Source: Fidelibacterota bacterium (GTDB taxonomy: Bacteria; Fidelibacterota; UBA2242; JAFGTP01). From it: a stretch of DNA of 23,990 nt. Both the position numbers and the translations under genes were made by a program. A model generated the notes under the pieces. It was not told where the DNA came from, made no database searches, and saw nothing but the letters and a program-made list of their open reading frames with translations. This document shows positions 8,220 through 17,032 of the stretch, in pieces. How positions within the stretch are numbered: position 1 is the stretch's first letter; each line of letters begins with the position of its first letter. The stretch is from the NCBI GenBank assembly GCA_029939785.1, contig JAOZSG010000008.1:1-23990 (forward strand). The letters run 5' to 3'.

Positions 8220-8908
8220 TTTTTCCTCGTATCAATATCATCTGCAATATTACCATCCAGAATATGTATATTTCTGTTTGCATGTTCTGCAATATATCGT
8301 TCATGAGTAACCAGGATTATAGTATTGCCTCCAGTATGTAATTCATCGAAAAGATCCATAATTTCTTTGCCGGTTTTTGAATCAAGATTTCCTGTAGGTT
8401 CATCTGCCAAAATTAATGATGGATCATTTACTAATGCTCTTGCTACTGCAACACGCTGTCTTTGTCCACCAGACATTTCGCTCGGTTTATGATGCATTCT
8501 ATCTGCTAATCCAACTTTTACAAGTGCTTCCTCAGCTTTAATTTTTCGCTCTCCAACAGGCATACCACTATATATCAAAGGTAATTCTACATTATGTAAT
8601 GCATTTGCTCTTGGAAGTAAGTTGAATGTCTGAAAAACAAATCCAATTTTTTTATTTCTGATTTCTGCTAAATCATCATCTTCCATTTCATGAACAAGAC
8701 TTTCCTCAAGTTTGTAGGTACCTGATGTTGGAGTGTCAAGACAACCAATAATATTCATAAGAGTTGACTTTCCTGAACCTGAAGGTCCCATTATTGAAAT
8801 ATATTCATTTTGTGATATTGATAAATCAACACCTCTTAAAGCTTTAACTTCAACACTTCCAACCTGATAAAATTTTGTTATACTTTTTAAATCAATTAAA
8901 TTTCCCAT
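8216..8908 (-). CDS. MacB-type ABC transporter ATP-binding protein
   Basis: This 230-residue cytoplasmic ATPase powers the adjacent permeases. All motifs are intact: Walker A GPSGSGKST (41-49), Q-loop Q93, signature SGGQR (146-150), Walker B LILADE (165-170) with catalytic Glu170, D-loop NLDS (174-177), and switch His202. It belongs to the LolD/MacB/FtsE branch, judged by the opening and the ANALHNVELPLIYSGM region. GGAG lies four bases before the ATG. Its start overlaps the stop of the upstream outer-membrane protein gene by one base, and its stop overlaps the permease start. This tight coupling ties the unknown outer-membrane proteins to the pump. Confidence 0.96.
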   Translation of the reverse strand: MGNLIDLKSITKFYQVGSVEVKALRGVDLSISQNEYISIMGPSGSGKSTLMNIIGCLDTPTSGTYKLEESLVHEMEDDDLAEIRNKKIGFVFQTFNLLPRANALHNVELPLIYSGMPVGERKIKAEEALVKVGLADRMHHKPSEMSGGQRQRVAVARALVNDPSLILADEPTGNLDSKTGKEIMDLFDELHTGGNTIILVTHERYIAEHANRNIHILDGNIADDIDTRKN

Positions 8909-9624
8909 TATGCTCCAAAATATATGTTTAAACGATAAGTTAAATTTGAAATGTCAATCTTTGGAACATTATATACTTTACTGTTATCCATTTTCCAATT
9001 TGTCTCAGTTACTGTATATAAATATCCAACATTTACACCTAATGCACACCAACGAAGTACATTATATTTTATACCTACTGATGGAACAACAACCACAAAA
9101 TCTTTGTTCATTGTCGTATTATAATTATGATAATCTGTAGGTATATCAGCATTATCAACACCAACACCTTTTTCCCAAAAATAATCCCAATCAATACCAC
9201 CAATACTTTGAATGACCTCTATTTCCAGTCTTCCACCTCCAATCATTCCACCGAATGATATCTCACTTTTATTAAATGGATGAAAAACTTTTTCTATTGT
9301 TACTCCACCATAATGCATTGTTAATTTTAATCTTTTATTAATATCTCCGGGATTGCCTGTAACTACTTCTGAACCAGATGCACCATATCCGCCGATTCGG
9401 ATACTATTGCCTACATATCCCCAGCCACCACCACCAGTCATAATCATATAATCCGGCAATGTTCTAATTCCAACACTTCTTAATTTTGTATCTAATTCTC
9501 CTAAATCCAAAGGCTGAATCATGTAATCCATTCCTCCGGCACCAAAACGTAAAAAACCGGAGTTCCCCGCAAAGAGCGATAATGTAGATGTCATAATTAA
9601 TATAAAAAACATAAATTTCTTCAT
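8908..9624 (-). CDS. Outer-membrane beta-barrel-like protein of unknown family (238 aa)
   Basis: I do not recognise the family. The 238-residue protein has a signal peptide (residues 1-19, ending ...LSLFA) and alternating glycine-rich, aromatic-rich strands. It ends in an aromatic strand (LTYRLNIYFGA), as small outer-membrane barrels do. It is a paralogue of the gene immediately upstream: both share GGGGWG(Y/F)(V/L)G...RIGG.GASG, a K/RYN(V/I)LRW segment followed by a GVNVGY-like strand, and the FGA end. It lies 17 bases after its paralogue and overlaps the ATPase start by one base, so it is made with the exporter. A role as an accessory outer-membrane component, substrate-release factor or envelope sensor is inference only. 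AGGGAT lies upstream of the ATG. Confidence 0.82.
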   Translation of the reverse strand: MKKFMFFILIMTSTLSLFAGNSGFLRFGAGGMDYMIQPLDLGELDTKLRSVGIRTLPDYMIMTGGGGWGYVGNSIRIGGYGASGSEVVTGNPGDINKRLKLTMHYGGVTIEKVFHPFNKSEISFGGMIGGGRLEIEVIQSIGGIDWDYFWEKGVGVDNADIPTDYHNYNTTMNKDFVVVVPSVGIKYNVLRWCALGVNVGYLYTVTETNWKMDNSKVYNVPKIDISNLTYRLNIYFGA

Positions 9625-9641
9625 AGTCTTATCCCTTTTAA

Positions 9642-10577
9642 TTATGCTCCAAAATATAGATTGAATCTATAAAAAATATTTGAATAATCAATTTTTGGGG
9701 AACCACCAACAGTATTTTTTTCTATTTCCCAGCTATTGGAATTTGCAATACCATAATAGTAACCGACATTAGCACCAACACCAAACCATCTCAAAATATT
9801 ATAACGTAAACCAACAGAAGGCATTACCGAGAAAAACTGATTTTTAAATTCGGTTTTATAACTATAAAAATCTTCAGAACCGTCATTGGTATTAAAATTT
9901 TTCCAGGCCCCATCCCAATCAGGTTGTTTATGTTCTTTCATAACTGTTATTTTAGTTTTTGTATTACCTAGTACTGTACTTAAATAGATTTCTGTTTTAT
10001 TTATTGGACGGAATACTCTTTCCATGAGAAAACCACCAAAAGACATATTAAAAGTAACATCATTACCAATTTCACTAGTTTTATCATAACCTGTCGTATT
10101 CAATTGCCCACTAGCTCCAAGTCCACCAATTCTCCAATGTTTACCGAGAAAACCCCAGCCTCCTCCACCGTAAAATATCATGTTTGATTCAAATTTATCG
10201 ATATGCATTGCAGCAAGTTTTGCATTTATATCGTCCATGTTGATAGGCATGTAGAAAAAATCCCATCCACCACCTCCTGCACGAAATACACCAGAAACAC
10301 GTCTTTTCTTTTTACCTAAATCATTTTTCCATTCAACTTCTTCTTCCTCATCTTCATATAAGAATTCTTTTAAACTGGGTTGAATTTCCCGCCAGGTATC
10401 AAGCCAAGTATCATTTTTATCTTTTACTTTGTATTCATCATTTGATTTTATTTCAGCATCTGGTTTTTCTTCTACTATGGTAGTATCATTATCAGAGTAG
10501 TTTACTTCCAAATTAACAGATTGAGCAAATAAAATACTGCTTGATAATATTAATATAATTATCAGTAATTTTTTCAT
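9642..10577 (-). CDS. Outer-membrane beta-barrel-like protein of unknown family (311 aa) with acidic N-terminal region
   Basis: This is the larger paralogue of the 238-residue gene. A signal peptide (residues 1-19, ending ...ILFAQ) is followed by about 75 highly charged residues (22-98) absent from the smaller protein, including YEDEEEEVEW. The barrel-like part from about residue 98 carries the shared motifs RAGGGGWDFF, GGGGWGFLG, WRIGGLGASG, RYNILRWFGVGANVGYYYG and a C-terminal FYRFNLYFGA. The charged segment could reach into the periplasm and contact the adaptor or the peptidoglycan; that is inference. GGAGAG five bases before the ATG is a strong ribosome site. The start overlaps the adaptor stop in ATGA, so the two are translationally coupled. 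No known family is recognised. Confidence 0.82.
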   Translation of the reverse strand: MKKLLIIILILSSSILFAQSVNLEVNYSDNDTTIVEEKPDAEIKSNDEYKVKDKNDTWLDTWREIQPSLKEFLYEDEEEEVEWKNDLGKKKRRVSGVFRAGGGGWDFFYMPINMDDINAKLAAMHIDKFESNMIFYGGGGWGFLGKHWRIGGLGASGQLNTTGYDKTSEIGNDVTFNMSFGGFLMERVFRPINKTEIYLSTVLGNTKTKITVMKEHKQPDWDGAWKNFNTNDGSEDFYSYKTEFKNQFFSVMPSVGLRYNILRWFGVGANVGYYYGIANSNSWEIEKNTVGGSPKIDYSNIFYRFNLYFGA

Positions 10578-11806
10578 TTTTTCTCTCCTTTATCTTTATT
10601 ATCAGAAATTTCAAGCGGACTATCATCTTTAAGTTCTTTGCTAATTGCTTTATAACTACCGATAACTATTTCTTCACCTAATTCAAGTCCTGATTTTACT
10701 TCAAAATGAGTATCACTGCTAATTCCAACTTTTACCTCACGTTGCTCTGCAAATAGATTACTTTTGTTTGATGAAAAAAGACCACTTTTCTTTTCATCTT
10801 CTTTTTTATTTACTACAAAAACAACTTCAAGTGATTCATTCTTTTTGTTCTTTACATTCAATGAATCATCTTCGGCTTTTCTTACTGTTAATGCTTGAAT
10901 TGGTATTACTAATGCATTATTTTTTGTATCTGTTATAATATCTACAGTTGATGACATGCCAGGTCGAAAACGTTTATCCTGCCCCAGTACATCAATTTTC
11001 ACCTGAAAACTTGTTACTTGTTCTTGTGTTCCTTGCCCTTTGATTGTTGCACTGTGTGCAATTTCCGAGACAATACCTGTAAACACAGTATCAGGAAGAG
11101 CATCAATTTCTATTTTAGTTGTATCACCAATATTTATATCAACAATATCTGTTTCATCAATATTAACCTGTACTTCCATCCTGGACATATCAGAGATTAT
11201 TAAAATTACATCCTCCTGAAAAGTAGAGCCAACAGCCATTTCTCCAATCTCTTTATTTAATAAAGTAACTTTCCCTGCCATTGAAGAAATAATTCTTGTT
11301 TGGTCTAAATCATCCTTAGCTTGTTTTAAAGAAGCTTTTGCCTGATCTACCTGGCTTTTGGCAATCTCTGATGTTGCTTTTGCCGATTCCAGTTCAGATT
11401 CAGATATCAGGTTACTGTTAAATAATTCCTGGGATCTTTTTAATTCATTTTTCACTTTTTTATAATTTGCCTTACTTGATTCTAATCCTGAAACGGTCAT
11501 ATCATAAGCAGCTTCATATCTGGTCCTGTCCAATTCTACCAACAATTGACCTTCTTGTACCAAATCGCCCTCTTTTATGGTGATATTAATAATACGGGCA
11601 CTGACTTTTGAACTTTTTCTTACCTGGATTACAGGTGATAGAGAACCAGAAGCATTAACCATCTGTACTATTTTATCCTGTTCAACTTTTTCAATTTGAA
11701 CATTAATAGGTTTTATATTATTTTTATTAATATTTCCAATAACAATAGCAAATACTACAAGAAGTGCCGATATTATTATAATTATTTTTTTTCTGTTTTT
11801 TTTCAT
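10574..11806 (-). CDS. MacA/HlyD-family periplasmic adaptor of ABC exporter
   Basis: This is a membrane-fusion protein that links the MacB-type pump to a TolC-like channel. The 410 residues start with a single N-terminal anchor (about residues 8-25). Next comes a lipoyl/biotinyl-like half motif, IKEGDLVQEGQLLVELDR, at about 75-92. A long alpha-hairpin follows at about 95-170 (SKANYKKVKNELKRSQELF and its partner), then beta-barrel and membrane-proximal domains, with a lysine- and glutamate-rich tail. The open frame extends two codons further to a TTG at 11812. I prefer the ATG at 11806 because AGGA lies six bases upstream, a spacing too short for the TTG. It follows the TolC-like gene by 18 bases and overlaps the next gene by four. 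Confidence 0.93.
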   Translation of the reverse strand: MKKNRKKIIIIISALLVVFAIVIGNINKNNIKPINVQIEKVEQDKIVQMVNASGSLSPVIQVRKSSKVSARIINITIKEGDLVQEGQLLVELDRTRYEAAYDMTVSGLESSKANYKKVKNELKRSQELFNSNLISESELESAKATSEIAKSQVDQAKASLKQAKDDLDQTRIISSMAGKVTLLNKEIGEMAVGSTFQEDVILIISDMSRMEVQVNIDETDIVDINIGDTTKIEIDALPDTVFTGIVSEIAHSATIKGQGTQEQVTSFQVKIDVLGQDKRFRPGMSSTVDIITDTKNNALVIPIQALTVRKAEDDSLNVKNKKNESLEVVFVVNKKEDEKKSGLFSSNKSNLFAEQREVKVGISSDTHFEVKSGLELGEEIVIGSYKAISKELKDDSPLEISDNKDKGEKK

Positions 11807-11824
11807 AACCAATCCTAATAAGTG

Positions 11825-13120
11825 TTATAGTGTTCCCATCACATATTTCAATTGAACTTCAACAATTTTTGCGTCATATTTTGTTGAAATAATATCTGAT
11901 TCTGCTCTTGTAAATGCAACCTGGGCATCTAAAACTTCCAGGAATGTTACTGAATTCAATCTATACATTTCCTGAGCAAGTCTCAAATCTTCTCTGGCCG
12001 ATTCCATGTTCAATTCGTTAATTTCCAACATCTGTTTATAAGTTTCTAAACTACGGATGAAGTCATTTACCTTTGCTGCAATTTCCATTTTCTTTTTTCT
12101 GATCTGATCATCAGCAATATCAATTTCAATTTTCTTTGACTGGATATTCGATCTGTTTTTAAATCCTTCAAAAATTGAAAAACCAACTGATAATGTTACA
12201 CTTGTATTCCACCATTTATCAATTTCAGAATAACTTCTGTTAAATTCAGGTCCTCCTCTTCCATATCTCATACTCATAGAAAGATCAGGCAAATATGCAC
12301 CTTTGGCAGACGAGAGTAAAAATCCGGCACTCTTTTTTTGAATTTCAAGCAATTTCAATTCAGTATTATTCTTCATACAATATTCCTGAGCAGTTGATTG
12401 AGAAATATCTTCAACAGGGATATAAATTTTTTCTTCTATGTCAATCATTTTGTCTGAAGATATTCCCATAGATGTATTTAAATTTGCAATTGCAGTTTTT
12501 AAATTTGTCTTCTGACGAATAATATTTAATCTATCTCCACCTTCTTTTACTTTTGCTTTTAATACGTCTTTTAAAGCAACTTTCCCAAGTTTCTGCATTT
12601 CTTCAGTTTTTTTGAGTTGTTCAATACTATTATTATGAGATTTCTTATATACTTTTAACAATTCTTTTGATTTAAGTACAGTATAAAATTTATCAGTTAC
12701 ATCTGTTATTATCATTTGTCTTGTCTGATTATCACTGACAATATATCCGAACTTCTGATTTTTTGCATATCTATAATTATTTATGTTGCTTCCGCCATTG
12801 AATAAAGTCTGATTAGCAGTAACACCAAAACTATGATATTCGCTATTGGATTCAGGTGTTGTAACTGTTTGACCAAACTGTACATAATCACTTGGACCTT
12901 GTTTTGAAAATTGAGAAGAAAATCCACTTCTTACATTTGGTAATAAATTCCCAAAAGAATTAACAACTCCCTGATCTGCTATTTGCATTTGCTTCCCTGA
13001 AATTGCCATATCAGGATTGTTTTTTAGAGCATGTTTAATACAATCTTCTAAATCTAATATTTCCTGAGCCATTAACAATTGTATAGCACCAAATAATAAA
13101 ATTAATATAATTTTCCGCAT
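11825..13120 (-). CDS. TolC-family outer-membrane efflux protein
   Basis: This outer-membrane channel/periplasmic tunnel protein completes the tripartite exporter. From the ATG at 13120 it has 431 residues: signal peptide (MRKIILILLFGAIQLLMA, 1-18), then two outer-membrane-efflux repeats. The first opens with LDLEDCIKHALKNNPD and the second with STAQEYCMKNNTELKLLEIQ, each leading into long helices. The expected YLPDLSMSMRYG-type strand and a LNSVTFLEVLDAQVAF helix near the end are present. The frame extends upstream to 13192, but that would overlap the Yip1-like gene and bury the signal peptide, whereas GGGAG lies nine bases before 13120. The length fits the family. Confidence 0.93.
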   Translation of the reverse strand: MRKIILILLFGAIQLLMAQEILDLEDCIKHALKNNPDMAISGKQMQIADQGVVNSFGNLLPNVRSGFSSQFSKQGPSDYVQFGQTVTTPESNSEYHSFGVTANQTLFNGGSNINNYRYAKNQKFGYIVSDNQTRQMIITDVTDKFYTVLKSKELLKVYKKSHNNSIEQLKKTEEMQKLGKVALKDVLKAKVKEGGDRLNIIRQKTNLKTAIANLNTSMGISSDKMIDIEEKIYIPVEDISQSTAQEYCMKNNTELKLLEIQKKSAGFLLSSAKGAYLPDLSMSMRYGRGGPEFNRSYSEIDKWWNTSVTLSVGFSIFEGFKNRSNIQSKKIEIDIADDQIRKKKMEIAAKVNDFIRSLETYKQMLEINELNMESAREDLRLAQEMYRLNSVTFLEVLDAQVAFTRAESDIISTKYDAKIVEVQLKYVMGTL

Positions 13121-13137
13121 TAAATTATTCTCCCTTG

Positions 13138-13833
13138 TTATATTTTCACCATACCACCAAGTGCGGCAGTTATTAAACAATATATAATCCATAGCACAAG
13201 AATTACTATGAATGTTTGTGACATTTTTTTCTTATAAATAATACTTAGAGCCAATCCAAATAAATATACTTTCCAAAAAGCAAAAAGATCAAGAGCATTA
13301 ATAAAACGAAAAAGAAAAGTTGAACTATCACCCATAAACATTGCAATACTTGTATAAACCTGTAAAGATCCTTTTTGATATATTAAAGGAATTTTTACAG
13401 CCGAAGAGATTAAATCAACAAGCCCGACATAAGACGAGACTGCAAATAAAGTCATAAACTTTCTATCTCCACCAAGCAGGAAATTTCCGGCAAACATTAA
13501 AATAATACCCATTACTCCAGTTTTAATAAATATCATAATCGGAGCAAAAATATAGCCCAATTTAGAATCTTTACGTTCATCCAGTTTAGTAATAATAGCT
13601 TCCTTTTGAACATCTGAATATTTCTCTGACTCTTCAAATTTTGCTTTTGTTTCTTCCATAGCAATAGGATTTACTATAGGCATTGAAATTATAGAAACTA
13701 TACTAACTAAAAATATTGGAATAATAATATCAATCCAGAAAGTTTTTTCGCTAAGTGATTTGAAAGTTGATGACGGTTCCCAAAAAACAGATGTTAATTT
13801 TGACCACAATGACTTTTCTGCTATTTTATTCAT
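13138..13833 (-). CDS. Yip1-domain-like multi-spanning membrane protein
   Basis: This 231-residue integral membrane protein has about five hydrophobic segments. Its N-terminal segment, LTSVFWEPSSTFKSLSEKTFW, is typical of bacterial Yip1/YIF1-type proteins. It contains no catalytic motif. Function in bacteria is unclear; these proteins often sit beside transport or envelope genes. The frame continues 15 codons upstream to 13878, but the ATG at 13833 has AGGGAA close upstream and gives the expected family start. It is the first gene of the exporter block, 17 bases ahead of the TolC-like gene and 64 bases after the nucleotidyltransferase gene, so a promoter may lie in that 64-base gap. Confidence 0.8.
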   Translation of the reverse strand: MNKIAEKSLWSKLTSVFWEPSSTFKSLSEKTFWIDIIIPIFLVSIVSIISMPIVNPIAMEETKAKFEESEKYSDVQKEAIITKLDERKDSKLGYIFAPIMIFIKTGVMGIILMFAGNFLLGGDRKFMTLFAVSSYVGLVDLISSAVKIPLIYQKGSLQVYTSIAMFMGDSSTFLFRFINALDLFAFWKVYLFGLALSIIYKKKMSQTFIVILVLWIIYCLITAALGGMVKI

Positions 13834-13897
13834 ATTATTCCCTAACTTAAAAAAATATTCAAAATTTAGACTTATCAAATAATATATGGTTGTCAGA

Positions 13898-15352
13898 TCA
13901 TTTATTTTTTTTCAATTCTTGTAGAAAAAATTCTTTTTTATCTACCATATATTTTTTTACACTATCATAATCATTCTCTACCTCACAGTTAAGGATAGAC
14001 TCTTCTAACGCTTTTTTAATGAATCCAATATCGGGTCCAGGAGATAAATTAAAAAAACTCATGATTTCATCACCTCTTACAGGAGACTGAAATGCTCTCA
14101 TTTTATCTCGTTCTTCTACTTTCAGTACATATTCTTCAACTCTTGTGAAATTAGTATAATATTTATTCACTTTTTGGGGATTCTTCGATGTAATGTCAGC
14201 ACGACACAATAACATCAAATCATCAAGATATTCATCAGCAAGAACCATTAGACGACGTACAGCACTGTCTGTGACACCTTCATCTGCAAGAGCAATTGGT
14301 CGAAGATGAAGACTTGTCAGTTTTTTTGCATAATCACGAAGCTTATTTGGCAATTTCATTCTTTTACAGAAATTATCAATTAATCTTAAACCAACCACTT
14401 CATGTCCGTAAAATGTCCATCCTTTACCATGAACAAATCTCTTTGTATCAGGTTTTCCTATATCATGTACAAGTGCTGTAAACCTTAATAAAAAATCATC
14501 ACTATATTTTGCTACATTATCAAGAACTTCCAAAGTATGCCAAAATACATCTTTATGATGATATTTACTAACCTGATCAACTCCTTCCAATCTTGCAATT
14601 TCAGGTAAAATTATTTTAAGCAATCCGCATTTACGTAATAACTCAAATCCTATAGAAGGTCGCTTATCAGTCATCATCATTTTCTTTAATTCTTCTGTAA
14701 TTCGCTCCTGTGAAATAATTTTAATTCTATCTTTAACCTTTTCAATCGCTTCAAATGTTTCTTTCTCAATTTTAAAATCCAATTGGGTGGCAAATCTGAT
14801 TGCTCTTAACATTCTAAGAGGATCTTCAGAGAATGTAATAATTGGATCCAGAGGTGTTTTAATTATTTTGGCTTCAATATCTTCAATTCCTTGAAATTCA
14901 TCAATCAGATCAAAAAATGAATTGTTATTCAGAGACATTGCTAAAGAATTTATTGTAAAGTCTCTTCTTAACAGATCATCTTTCAAAGTACCCTTACTTA
15001 CAATCGGTTTCCTGGAATTTTCTTTGTATTCTTCACTTCGTGCAGAGGCAAATTCCAAAACATATCCACGATAAGGAACCATTGCTGTTCCAAATTTTGG
15101 ATATTTTATTACCTTTGGTGCACCAATATGCTTAGCCAGTTTGTCAGCAAATTCAATCCCATTACCTAAAACAGTCACATCTACATCTGTAGTATCTCTA
15201 TTCATAATTTTGTCACGAACAGCTCCACCAACGAGATAAATTTCTGTTTTCTGCTTTTCAGCCGAGTCTGCTATTTTATGCAATATTTCTGTGATTAAAC
15301 AATCTTCAGGAAATAATGATTTCATATTTTTTGTTTGTTTTTTACTATTCAT
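13898..15352 (-). CDS. CCA tRNA nucleotidyltransferase or poly(A) polymerase with HD domain
   Basis: This 484-residue class II nucleotidyltransferase is most likely the enzyme that adds or repairs the CCA end of tRNA. The N-terminal catalytic head has GGAVRD (42-47) and the metal-binding pair Asp56/Asp58 in TDVDVTV. Next comes the RRDFTINSLAM segment of the head/neck, an RNA-binding neck (about 170-250), and an HD-type domain with HHKDVFWHTLEVL and LVHDIGKPDTK at about 265-305. The HD domain favours a CCA-adding enzyme with phosphatase-type activity, but sequence alone does not separate it from poly(A) polymerase. An AGAAGAA stretch lies just before the ATG at 15352; Met10 has no ribosome site. 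It is 36 bases downstream of lipA. Confidence 0.88.
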   Translation of the reverse strand: MNSKKQTKNMKSLFPEDCLITEILHKIADSAEKQKTEIYLVGGAVRDKIMNRDTTDVDVTVLGNGIEFADKLAKHIGAPKVIKYPKFGTAMVPYRGYVLEFASARSEEYKENSRKPIVSKGTLKDDLLRRDFTINSLAMSLNNNSFFDLIDEFQGIEDIEAKIIKTPLDPIITFSEDPLRMLRAIRFATQLDFKIEKETFEAIEKVKDRIKIISQERITEELKKMMMTDKRPSIGFELLRKCGLLKIILPEIARLEGVDQVSKYHHKDVFWHTLEVLDNVAKYSDDFLLRFTALVHDIGKPDTKRFVHGKGWTFYGHEVVGLRLIDNFCKRMKLPNKLRDYAKKLTSLHLRPIALADEGVTDSAVRRLMVLADEYLDDLMLLCRADITSKNPQKVNKYYTNFTRVEEYVLKVEERDKMRAFQSPVRGDEIMSFFNLSPGPDIGFIKKALEESILNCEVENDYDSVKKYMVDKKEFFLQELKKNK

Positions 15353-15388
15353 ATTCTTCTTCTATTATGTAAATTTTTTCCTGATTTC

Positions 15389-16294
15389 CTAATTAACAAG
15401 TTCAACTGATTTAACATATTCAACTAATCTACCCATTTCTTCCGCTTTATAAGAACTTCTGACAAGAGGTCCTGACATAACTTCTTTAAATCCCATATTC
15501 AAAGCTTCTTTTTTATAATTTTCAAATTGCTCCGGCGTAATATATTCTATTACTTCCAGATTATTTTTTGTAGGCTGCAAATATTGACCTATGGTGAATA
15601 AATCACAATCAACAGTTCTTGCATCCTGCATAACTTTCAATACCTGATCTATAGTTTCACCAAGACCAACCATAATACCGGTTTTTGTCATTGCTCCCAA
15701 TTTTTTTGCATCTTTCAATACTTTTAATGATTGGTTGTAATCTGCCTCCGGACGGACAGTTGAATATAATTCTTTCACAGTTTCAATATTATGTCCAAGA
15801 ACATAGGGTTTTGCATCAATAATAGTTTTTAATGCGGACAAGTCTCCTTTAAAATCTGGAATAAGGACTTCGATTTTAATTTCAGGGTTGTATTTTCTTA
15901 CTTCTCTGATGGTTTTCGCCCACATAAAAGACCCGCCATCTTTCAGATCATCTCTGGTAACAGAAGTAAGCACACAGTAATTCAAATCAAGCAACCTGAC
16001 TGCTCTGCCTATTTTTTCCGGTTCAGCCTGATCAACGACTCCAGAAGGATTTGAACCAACGGCACAGAACCGGCAACTCCTGGTACAATTATCGCCAAGA
16101 ATCATAAACGTAGCGGTTTTATTTCTCCAGCATTCACCCCGATTAGGACACTTAGCTTCCTCACAGACTGTATTTAAATTATTATCCTGAATTATTTTTC
16201 TGACTTTAATATATTCGTCATTCACACCTGTTTTTATTTTCAGCCATTCAGGTTTATTTCTTTTTCTTATTTTCATACCAATCTTTTTTCCCAT
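15389..16294 (-). CDS. lipA: Lipoyl synthase
   Basis: This radical SAM enzyme inserts two sulfur atoms into octanoyl groups on carrier proteins to form lipoyl groups. The 301 residues contain the auxiliary cluster motif Cys44-X4-Cys49-X5-Cys55, the radical SAM motif Cys70-X3-Cys74-X2-Cys77 (CTRSCRFC), and the C-terminal RSSY motif (279-282) whose serine ligates the auxiliary cluster. All key residues are present. The start at 16294 has only a short GAG-type site two bases upstream; Met7 (16276) is a possible alternative. It is 13 bases downstream of lipB and so almost certainly co-transcribed with it. The [4Fe-4S] clusters are consistent with an anaerobic lifestyle. Confidence 0.96.
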   Translation of the reverse strand: MGKKIGMKIRKRNKPEWLKIKTGVNDEYIKVRKIIQDNNLNTVCEEAKCPNRGECWRNKTATFMILGDNCTRSCRFCAVGSNPSGVVDQAEPEKIGRAVRLLDLNYCVLTSVTRDDLKDGGSFMWAKTIREVRKYNPEIKIEVLIPDFKGDLSALKTIIDAKPYVLGHNIETVKELYSTVRPEADYNQSLKVLKDAKKLGAMTKTGIMVGLGETIDQVLKVMQDARTVDCDLFTIGQYLQPTKNNLEVIEYITPEQFENYKKEALNMGFKEVMSGPLVRSSYKAEEMGRLVEYVKSVELVN

Positions 16295-16307
16295 TCTCGT
16301 AAATATA

Positions 16308-16964
16308 CTATTTTATATTATTAATATCAGTAAATCCAAAAACATTACAGATTTTTTCTATAATAGTTTTTTTTACACTTTCCAAGGTGGCATTCTTATT
16401 TAAATCAATCATTCTTGTAACTCCTTTATCTGAAATACCACAGGGTATTATTCCATTAAAAAGCGACAGGTCAGTTTTTATATTTAATGCAAAACCATGA
16501 TAGGTCACCCATCTTGAAATACGAAGTCCAATTGCAGCAATCTTTTGTTTTTCAACCCAGATTCCGGTAAGTCCATCTATTTGTTTTCCTTCAATATTAT
16601 AATCGGCAAGAGTTTGTATTAATATTTCTTCAATTTTATCGACATAATTACGGACACTTAGTTTATGTTCTTTTAAATGAAAAATAGGATAACCAACCAA
16701 TTGTCCCGGACCATGGTATGTAATATCACCTCCACGATCCACATTAACAACTTCAACTCCATGATCTTTCAGATATTCTTCACTTGCAATCATATTGGAT
16801 GCAACAGCATTTTTTCCCAGTGTATATACATGAGGATGTTCAACCAAAATTAATGAATCGGGAATCTCATTTTTTATTCGCTGCTCATGAAGTTTCTTTT
16901 GAAAATCCCATGTTTCATTGTAGGATTTTCGACCAAGGTTAATAATATTTAGAATTTTGCTCAT
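16308..16964 (-). CDS. lipB: Octanoyl-ACP:protein octanoyltransferase
   Basis: It transfers octanoate from acyl carrier protein to a lysine of lipoate-dependent proteins, the step before LipA. The 218 residues show the typical EHPHVYTLGKNA, DRGGDITYHGPGQLVGYPI (77-94), catalytic Lys141 in KIAAIG, and catalytic Cys175 in IIPCGI. The TYHGFALNI block (154-162) is intact. No Shine-Dalgarno is visible before the ATG. Instead a hairpin (16974-17022) ends ten bases upstream, which may influence translation or RNA stability. It lies between lpd and lipA in one transcription direction, making a lipoate-assembly cluster. Confidence 0.96.
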   Translation of the reverse strand: MSKILNIINLGRKSYNETWDFQKKLHEQRIKNEIPDSLILVEHPHVYTLGKNAVASNMIASEEYLKDHGVEVVNVDRGGDITYHGPGQLVGYPIFHLKEHKLSVRNYVDKIEEILIQTLADYNIEGKQIDGLTGIWVEKQKIAAIGLRISRWVTYHGFALNIKTDLSLFNGIIPCGISDKGVTRMIDLNKNATLESVKKTIIEKICNVFGFTDINNIK

Positions 16965-16973
16965 AAAATATTA

Positions 16974-17022
16974 ACATTGACATCATGTCTTCGTTTCACT
17001 TCGCCAGACAAGCAGTCAATGT
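16974..17022 (-). repeat. Hairpin and dispersed-repeat copy A in the lpd-lipB spacer
   Basis: Perfect 8-base arms ACATTGAC (16974-16981) and GTCAATGT (17015-17022) enclose a second stem, GTCT (16987-16990) with AGAC (17006-17009). The inner 32 bases (16985-17016, read on the minus strand) match 21629-21660 on the plus strand at 26 of 32 positions. This looks like a palindromic intergenic repeat. There is no T-run after it, so it is not a classical terminator. Confidence 0.65.
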
Positions 17023-17032
17023 ACTCCAAAAA

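Noticed and set aside
13121..13192. Upstream extension of the TolC-like gene to 13192
   Set aside because: It would overlap the preceding gene and place 24 polar residues before an obvious signal peptide; a good ribosome site precedes 13120.
14283..14310. Stretch in the nucleotidyltransferase gene resembling the dispersed repeat (CGAAG...GAAGAC)
   Set aside because: It lies inside a conserved coding segment and the match is short and gapped, so coincidence is more likely.
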